Part shown: in pieces, positions 57,253-64,000 of the stretch | Numbering within the stretch: position 1 is the first letter of the stretch | Layout of the letters: every line of letters begins with the position of its first letter | NCBI GenBank assembly: GCA_030015575.1 | Contig: JASDDO010000028.1 | Span: 22,237,154-22,301,153, forward strand | Direction of reading: 5' to 3' | DNA length: 64,000 nucleotides | Source: Agapanthus africanus | Taxonomy: Eukaryota > Streptophyta > Magnoliopsida > Asparagales > Amaryllidaceae | Notes under the pieces: model-generated | Seen by the model: the letters and a program-made list of their open reading frames with translations, nothing else | What the model was told of the DNA's origin: nothing | Databases searched by the model: none | Program-made: the position numbers and the translations under genes

Positions 57253-57771
57253 TTAGATTAACAAATCCTTGAAACGGTCAAGACATTTTGAAAATGTTTC
57301 ATTTGGAAGCTGGGTGAATTGATAGATTTCGCTACGGATTCGAGCTGTTTTGTGATGTGGGTAGAATTTCTTAAGGAATGCTTTGAAGAATTCATCCCAA
57401 TTTGAAATGGAATGTGCGGTAGTGTTATATAGCCACTTCTTGGCTAAATCGCACAAGGTGAAAGGGAGAAGACGAAGACGGAAAGCATCCAAAGACAACT
57501 GTGAGGTACCCATCATTGCGCATACATTTTCAAATTTCGTGATAAACATGTATGCGTCTTCAAACTCGAGACCGTGAAATTTTGGTAGAAGGTTGATGTA
57601 TTGGGGTTTTATTTGAAAATTTTCCCCGTTGGCTGGTGGTGTGGAAAGACAAGTGGAAAGTGGGCCTCGTGTAGGATAGCATCTCTCTTGGAGAGAGATG
57701 CGAGGTGGAATCTGCGCACTAACGGACGGCGGCAGAGTAGTGGAAAAGAAGTTCGATGGAGGTGGATCCAT
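57253..57771 (-). pseudogene. E3 gag core
   Basis: Starts MDPPPSNFFSTTLPPSVSAQ. The Retrotrans_gag core has KFHGLEFEDAYMFITKFENV, WLYNTTAHSISNWDEFFKAF, FLKKFYPHHKTARIRSEIYQ and CLDRFKDLLI. Closely similar to E2 at 20287-20880, so both belong to one family. Confidence 0.9.
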
Positions 57772-58864
57772 CGAATGTGGGTGTGGTGGTGGGTAAAAGA
57801 AAGGGTAAATGTAGAAATACCGACTTTAGGTCGATGAGAGGAACGCGGACTTAACGGGCACTAGAAACCCGTGTCCAGCCTATCTTGCACTAAAAAGGGT
57901 TAGTACAAGTGGCAGCGTGAATTTATAATTAGGGGAAATGATGTATGCGGTGTTTGTTTTAAAAATTGATACGGATTTTTGAAAAAAATGATGCAACACA
58001 ACAAATGCAACACACAAAACCCTAAAATCTAGGGGTCACCTAGGTCAAAGCTCTAGACCGCTCCTAACTGCCAAAAGACAAGTCGCAGGATCAATCCTCC
58101 ACTGCTTCTTTGTCCCCCTGTGGCCGGATAAGTGCCAGGTAAGTGGGAAGGTACTCCACTACGTAAGTAGTGGGCCTAATTAAAAACCACTAGCCTTAGA
58201 CACACTCGCCTTAGGCACCACAAGAAAACTCGGATAAGCAATGAATTACCCACGGCCTTCTCTTGTCCTAATTGAGCACGACAGTCCTTAGAGTCATCTC
58301 TAGATTTCTTTTAGTTAATGGGGGTAAATGCGGATGCAAGTTTTGCGATTTTCGGGGCCTAGGAAGGGTAATGAAATCCCCACCTAATTTGAATTTGGTC
58401 GTGCCCCTTAAATTCCGTATTAATATGCAACAACCACAAGAATCAAAACACGCACAACTTTTATTTTGCTTTGCGGCGCTGCGATTTATTTGCAAAGAAA
58501 CCTGCAGGAAATTGTTAGTTGGAGCAGATAGAGGAGGAGATAAGAAAGATAGAGACTTACAGAGAAAAACTGGTGCAGAGATCACTTAGAGTTGCCGCGG
58601 AAGCGCCGCAGGAGAGGGGTTTTTGCCGCGGAAACGCGGTTGAATGAGGAGGTCTCTGCAAATTTATTTTATGACAATGCTTCTGTTACTCCCCTTAGCT
58701 CTCTGGAAAACTCAGAAAATTTTTATCCAAGCTCCAATAATTCCAGATTTCCTCGCAATCAAATCACAACACACGTATTAGTGTTTGCACGAATTTTGAT
58801 CTAAAAATTATAATGGAATAAATTGTTCAACTCAAATTTCAAAATACGAACTATTAGCGCACTA
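57772..58864 (-). other. Leader of E3
   Basis: No coding domain. Collinear with the E2 leader in several blocks. It holds paired GC motifs (gccgcggaagcgccgc at 58594-58609 and gccgcggaaacgcggtt at 58625-58641). Confidence 0.7.
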
Positions 58865-58882
58865 TCCCCGGCAACGGCGCCA
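58865..58882 (-). other. Primer-binding site of E3
   Basis: On the minus strand tggcgccgttgccgggga, two bases inside the 5' LTR; Athila type, as in E2. Confidence 0.9.
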
Positions 58883-58884
58883 TT

Positions 58885-60721
58885 TGATTGAAAAGATTTT
58901 CCGTTGTGTATGTAGAAAATAATATAGAAATCACAACCAAAAATTATTTGACCGCAATCAACTACGGTGTCGGATGTAGATTGTATGTGAGTGCGGATCG
59001 TCCACAGGGAAAGTGTAATCGTTCGTCTTTCAAATTAGATGAATTGAAACTTTAAAGAAAGAAAAGAAAACAATTCATGATTTGTAATTGCAATTCAAGA
59101 AAGAGAAAAATCTAGATCTAAGAAAGCATTAAAAAGATAGAATCAAGAATTGATCGTTTGATGATTTTTCCAAACCAAATCTCAAGAATCGAAATGAGGC
59201 TCGTAGGAATCGATCGGATCTATAGATGTGATGTAATCTTACAATTACGTATTCTTATCCTTCGATGAATTGATACTAGATCGATGATGATTGATCGAGA
59301 ATTAGGGATTTCTTGTGAAACTAGGGTTTCATCTTATCCCTTGTTCTTTCGTCGATATCATTCATATTCTAGCCTCTAGTAAATTCAAGAAACGATAGTA
59401 GATCCCTAATTTCGAGCAATCACAATCAAGAAAACATCGCAACGAAACTAGGTCATCGATTCTTGAACTTGCTAGGGTTTACAAAACTCGTAGGACTTAA
59501 AAATCGTTTAAAGATTTGTTGCATCATCATTCTACAATCGTCTCAACTCCTTTACGAGCGGAGTTTTACTCACACATCACAACAAGAACAACAATTACAA
59601 ATTGAGATCTAATCATGATGCAAGAATTAAAAGAAAGAAAAATAAAAGAATTTCACCTTTTATTTATATCAACAATTTAGTTACATTCGCTCAAGAACTA
59701 CAAGAGGAAGAACTTGATCGTCGATTTGGCTTCGCTCGTCTCCGTGGATCGCGGATCGGCTTGGATCACTTGCCCGATTGAAGATCGGCTCGGCTCCTAA
59801 AAGGTTGAAGGCTTCTTGCTTGATTTGGTACTCAAGATCTTGGATTTGGAGTGGAATTAGGGTTAGGGTTTCGCACAAGCCTTGTCACTAGACTTGTGGA
59901 AGAAGATGATGAAAGAGGGAAAGATTAACTAAAATTGATTACCTAAAGATTGATTAGCCTTTAACCCTAGGTCTAGGTTCCTATTTATAGATAACTAACC
60001 CTAGATCTAGGATTTCAAATTCTAAGTTTCCCTCCTAAAGTTTGTTGAAGAAATTCAAATTTCCCTCCAAAAGTTAGTTAGGGGAGAAGCTTCTAGATGT
60101 GATTAGTTAGGAGGGAGCTTCTAGAAGAGGATTAGTTAGGAGCTTAATTAGGATTAGCCTTTCTTAATCTTCTTTGCTGATCTGGCAGTAGCTTCGAGAG
60201 AGTTCTGGAATTTGAAGTATCAGAGAGGACTGTGGGCCCAGAGATATAAATTCTGTAGTAAAGATTCCATGCTGACGTGGCAGAATAGGCACGGAACCGC
60301 GGCGCAAGCCAGCTCCCGCCGCGGTTACGCGGAGCCTTTGGTGAGTTGGGGCTTGGTCTCTCTGGTGTGGTCTTGGGCTGTTGTATGGGCCTTTATGTGA
60401 TATATAGAATTGTATTTCTCCCTCTAAATTGCTACCAGATCTGAAATGATTGAATTGGCGTAATGTTGATCAGCTCATTGGTTTTTCTTCCGTATTTTCC
60501 TGCACAGACTCAAGACAAGTGTTGCGCAAATACTGAAATGATGCGATGCCATGAAATGCGGTTAATTTCCCTTAAAGTGTCGGTTTAAAAGTCTAATACA
60601 TGCAATCTCATATTTTGTGACAGATTTGCTAATATGTAGAATATGAATGCCGAACACTTCTAAATGAATGCAAATGTTAGGGAAATTGCCGGCTAAAATA
60701 TACAATATTTTCGACTGATCA
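58885..60721 (-). repeat. 5' LTR of E3 (1,837 bp)
   Basis: Same length as the 3' LTR, with scattered single substitutions. Paired GC palindromes at 60289-60336. Confidence 0.95.
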
Positions 60722-60726
60722 AGGAT

Positions 60727-63298
60727 ACTTGGATCCATTCGAGTATCAGTTTTATGCCACTTGTGAATCTTGTCTCATGGGAAAGATGACAAAGACTCCG
60801 TTCTCTGGACACGGAGAAAGAGCGAGCGAGCTCTTGGGACTCATACACAGTGACGTGTGTGGTCCAATGTCTACACATGCGCGAAGCGGTTATTCATACT
60901 TCATTACTTTCACGGACGATTTCTCTAGGTATGGACATGTCTTCTTAATGAAGCACAAATCCGAGGCTTTTGAGAAATTTCGGGATTACAAGAATGAAGT
61001 TGAAAAACAAACAGACAAAAGTATTAAGATTCTAAGATCGGATCGAGGTGGTGAATACTTGAGTGCCGAGTTCCTGGACTGTTTAAAAGAGAATGGAATT
61101 CTCTCTCAGCGTACTCCTCCATACACTCCGCAACATAACGGTGTATCGGAAAGGAGGAATCGAACCCTATTGGATATGGTTCGTTCCATGATGAGTAAGG
61201 CTGAGTTACCGCGATCTTTCTGGGGCTATGCACTAGAAGCAGCTGCATACTCTTGAACAAGGCTCCCACCAAGACTGTGCCTACCACTCCATATCAGATG
61301 TGGAGTGGGAAGAAACCCTGTCTTAAGTACCTTAAGATATGGGGATGTCCAGCTTTTGTAAAAAAGCAGCATGCGGACAAGCTCGAGGCACGTTCAGTAC
61401 AGTGTAAGTTTGTGGGATACCCAAAGAACTCCAGGGGGTATCTGTTCTATTCCGCTGAGGAACAAAAGGTTTTTGTTTCTCAACATGCCCGCTTCTTGGA
61501 AACTGAGTTTTTGGAAACCCAAATAAGTGGGAACGCAATAGAACTGGAAGAAATTCCAGAACCACAAGCTATTACTGAAAGCTTGGAAGAGCCAGTAGGT
61601 TCAAAAGAACAGGACATTCCTATGCCGCTCTGCAGGAGTAGTAGGCAGTCTCATCCGCCCGAGAGATACTACGGTTTTCTCATAGACGGGGATGGAGAGG
61701 ATTGCATCATAGATTATGATGAGCCTACTAGCTTCCAGTAGGCCGTTCAGAGCGTTGACTCGGTAAAATGGCTGGATGCAATGCGGACCGAAATGGAGTC
61801 CATGTACACCAACAAAGTATGGACGTTGGACATTGCTCCAGACGGGGTAAAACCCGTAGGATGCAAGTGGATCTTCAAAAGGAAGATTGGTGTAGATGGA
61901 CAGGTTGAGACCTATAAAGCTAAACTTTTAGCAAAGGGTTTCCGTCAAAGACCTGGTTTGGACTATGACGAAACCTTTTCTCCAGTGGCTATGCTGAAAT
62001 CCATTCGGATCCTTCTTGCCATTGTTGCCTTCCACGATTATGAGATTTGGCAAATGGACGTAAAAACCGCTTTTCTAAATAGAAATTTAGAGGAGTGTGT
62101 CTATATGGACCAGCCAGAGGGTTTCATTCAGAGTGGGAGCAACGGAAAGGTGTGCAAGTTGCTTAAGTCCATCTATGAACTAAAGCAGGCATCGCGGAGT
62201 TGGAACATCTGTTTTGATGAGACGGTCAAGGAATTTGGCTTTATCAAAAATCCAGATGAACCATGCATCTATAGTAGATTTGTAGCGAGAACTATAGTAT
62301 TCCTCGTTTTATACGTGGATGACATTCTCTTAATAGGAAATGACATTCCTATGCTACAATCTGTCAAGGGGTTCTTGTCACACAGGTTCTCCATGAAAGA
62401 CCTGGGTGATGCCTCATACATCCTGGGGATCTGGATCCATCGTGATAGATCCAAGAGAATATTAGGACTTTCACAGTCCAGGTACATCGACACCATACTG
62501 AAAAGATTCAGTATGGAAGATTCCAAGCGCGGTAACCTACCGGCTTGTCACGGGATCACCCTCTCTAAAGAGATGTCCCCCAAGACTGATTTGGAGAGGG
62601 ATCGCATGTCTATTATACCCTACGCTTCTGCGGTAGGCTCTATAATGTATGCGATGTTGTGTACCAGACCGGATGTAGCTTATGCACTGAGTGTGGTAAG
62701 CCGGTATCAGTCAAACCCTGGGGAGAAACACTGGATAGCGGTAAAGAACATTCTTAAGTACCTGAGAAGGACTAAGGAGATGTTCTTGGTGTATGGCGGA
62801 AAAGACCTCCAGATCGAGGCCTTTGCTGACTCCAGCTTCCAGAGTGACAAGGATGATTCCAAGTCCATGTCGAGTTTTGTCTTTACCCTCAATGGAGGGG
62901 CGGTGTGTTGGAAGAGTTCCAAACAGGAAACCGTTGCAGACTCGACTATGGAAGCGGAATACATCGCTGCATCTGATGCCGCAAAAGAAGCTGTCTGGAT
63001 GAGGAAGTTCTTGAAAGAACTTCAGGTGGTTCCATCCATTGTTGACCCAATACCTCTGTATTGCGACAACAACGGGGCTATAGCTTTAGCGAAGGAACCC
63101 AGGTCCCATCAGAGATCCAGGCACATCTTGAGGCGGTATCACCTGATCAGGGAGATCGTGGATCGCAAGGAGATCGAGGTTCGGAGGGTTGCTTCAGAAG
63201 AAAACACTGCAGATCCATTCACCAAGGCCCTGCCCAAGACTCAGTTTGAGCGGCTGATCGAGATGATAGGTCTTCGATACGCCAGTACATGGCCTTAG
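60727..63298 (+). pseudogene. Copia B integrase, RT and RNase H
   Basis: Continues after the E3 insertion. Integrase: [51 protein letters not shown] and [17 protein letters not shown] (to about 61165). A linker region follows with SSRQSHPPERYYGFLIDGDG. RT (from about 61781): [69 protein letters not shown] (about 62308-62343). RNase H: YASAVGSIMYAMLCTRPDVA, STMEAEYIAASDAAKEAVW, ADPFTKALPKTQFERL. The end at 63298 lies 15 bp before the 3' LTR. Only about two or three small breaks are present; all catalytic regions are recognisable. Confidence 0.92.
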
Positions 63299-63301
63299 TG
63301 C

Positions 63302-63311
63302 AAGTGGGAGA
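63302..63311 (+). other. Polypurine tract of Copia B
   Basis: aagtgggaga, identical to the tract of Copia A. Confidence 0.85.
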
Positions 63312-63312
63312 T

Positions 63313-64000
63313 TGTTAGTGTATATGCCCTAGAGCCCATTACTGTATCATACTAGTTTGTATATTACTTAATGGAAGCTTGGGATATTCACCTTGTATAA
63401 ACAATCTTGCTCAATATAGTAGTATGCTACTTGGTTTGTTTCTACTTCAATGTGTACATGTGTTTATTTTAGTATATCACCTATACGCATTAGTGGAGCC
63501 CTTAGGATCTTTGCTTGATTACCAGCGTTGTGATGGCAGTCACACTAGTGGGGGCTAGGTAATCTATAAGCACATCCTTATACAGGTCCCTAGTCGCAGG
63601 ACTATCGAGACAGGGCATCGATACTCCGGAGTAGACTAGCGTATGCGCTTCTCATCCCAGTGTGGGAGATGGTCTGTCCCACAGCCATCAGTAAGTCGTA
63701 CTAAAGATAGTATACGGGTGCTCGTTAGGTTACGAGTACACTGGACAGGACTCATCGGGAACTGACAGGTTGGTATTATATCTATCGTCAGTTATCAGTT
63801 CCCAGGTGACATGAGTACAGCTTAGTTCGCTGACTTGACACTGGCACTTCGCCTCGAGTGTGTTCCCACTGCACTTTGATCACTACCCTACCACGGCTCA
63901 AAGGATTCGTGCAAACAGGTAATGGTTGGGTGCAGTCCCGAAGCACTTGGAGGCAGTGACGGTTAGACAGGATTCGTCTCTCCCGGTATTGGGGGTTGAC
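63313..64000 (+). repeat. 3' LTR of Copia B, cut by the window edge
   Basis: The first 688 bp match the start of 34686-36768, with about 15 differences by eye. Confidence 0.95.

Larger units (their letters stand above)
51640..60721 (-). mobile_element. E3: young Athila-like Ty3/gypsy, gag-protease type, minus strand
   Basis: Minus-strand order: 5' LTR 60721-58885, PBS 58882-58865, leader, gag-protease 57771-54961, noncoding 3' region, PPT 53491-53477, 3' LTR 53476-51640. Both LTRs are 1,837 bp, with roughly 20-25 differences by eye (about 1.2%, or about half a million years). TSD aggat. Same plan as E2, with no RT, RNase H or integrase. The coding region has only about two breaks. Confidence 0.93.
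34686..64000 (+). mobile_element. Copia B: Ty1/copia LTR retrotransposon, split by two younger insertions, running off the window
   Basis: 5' LTR 34686-36768, PBS 36770-36782, leader (interrupted by G4 at 37464-48912), gag-protease 50262-51639 (interrupted by E3 at 51640-60721), integrase-RT-RNase H 60727-63298, PPT 63302-63311, 3' LTR from 63313. It is a sibling of Copia A, with the same LTR start, PBS and pol. Besides the two nested elements there are about two or three small breaks. The left flank is cggcc (34681-34685); the right flank is outside. In the 688 bp of 3' LTR visible there are about 15 differences from the 5' LTR by eye, about 2%, or under 1 million years. Confidence 0.95.

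Noticed and set aside
58268-58589. Opposed 105-residue readings on both strands in the E3 leader
   Set aside because: Mirror readings over the same bases with no domain; the leader of E2 does not keep them.

Overview
This window is flowering-plant nuclear DNA made almost entirely of nested repeats, as expected of gene-poor heterochromatin. The plant assignment rests on long LTRs of Ty1/copia and Ty3/gypsy (Tekay/Del-like and Athila-like) type, plant-style primer-binding sites, an RTE-type LINE tail and a captured piece of a plant-specific coiled-coil gene. I see no intact host gene, no tRNA or rRNA gene and no bacterial-type feature. I cannot name the species.

Layout. (1) 1-838 is a minus-strand Copia LTR cut by the window edge. 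It sits in the 5' LTR of an old Tekay/Del-like Gypsy remnant (839-1667, resuming at 11702-12840). That remnant is split by Copia A (1668-11696; TSD aatta). (2) 12841-14554 is the 3' part of a multi-exon plant gene or extra ORF, now broken. It is followed by a 27-bp minisatellite and a spacer module (X, 14965-15515). (3) About 15516-33200 is a very large inverted repeat with arms of about 2.7 kb. Its centre holds a small ORF, another minisatellite and a second copy of module X. A 10.2-kb Athila-like element (E2, 15861-26073; TSD tatac) sits in its left arm, and E2's own 5' LTR carries a LINE tail and a solo LTR. (4) 33233-34685 is a piece of a probable Tat-type Gypsy polyprotein. (5) Copia B begins at 34686 and runs off the right edge. 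It contains a very young Tekay-like Gypsy (G4, 37464-48912; TSD gtttt) and a young minus-strand Athila-like element (E3, 51640-60721; TSD aggat).

How the parts relate. E2, E3 and G4 have paired LTRs, priming sites and target duplications but no visible reverse transcriptase or integrase, so they are probably mobilised in trans. Copia A and B are related elements with complete pol regions in outline. Both are broken.

Most notable observations: G4 carries a fragment of a host At4g15545-like gene inside both of its 4.28-kb, nearly identical LTRs. A paired GC palindrome (CCGCGG-WN-CCGCGG type) recurs in Copia leaders and in Athila-like LTRs and leaders. Both Copia families have clusters of WRKY W-box cores in their LTRs. 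The giant palindrome with its gene, minisatellite and X module fits no family that I can name with confidence. All ages below are eye estimates that assume 1.3e-8 substitutions per site per year.
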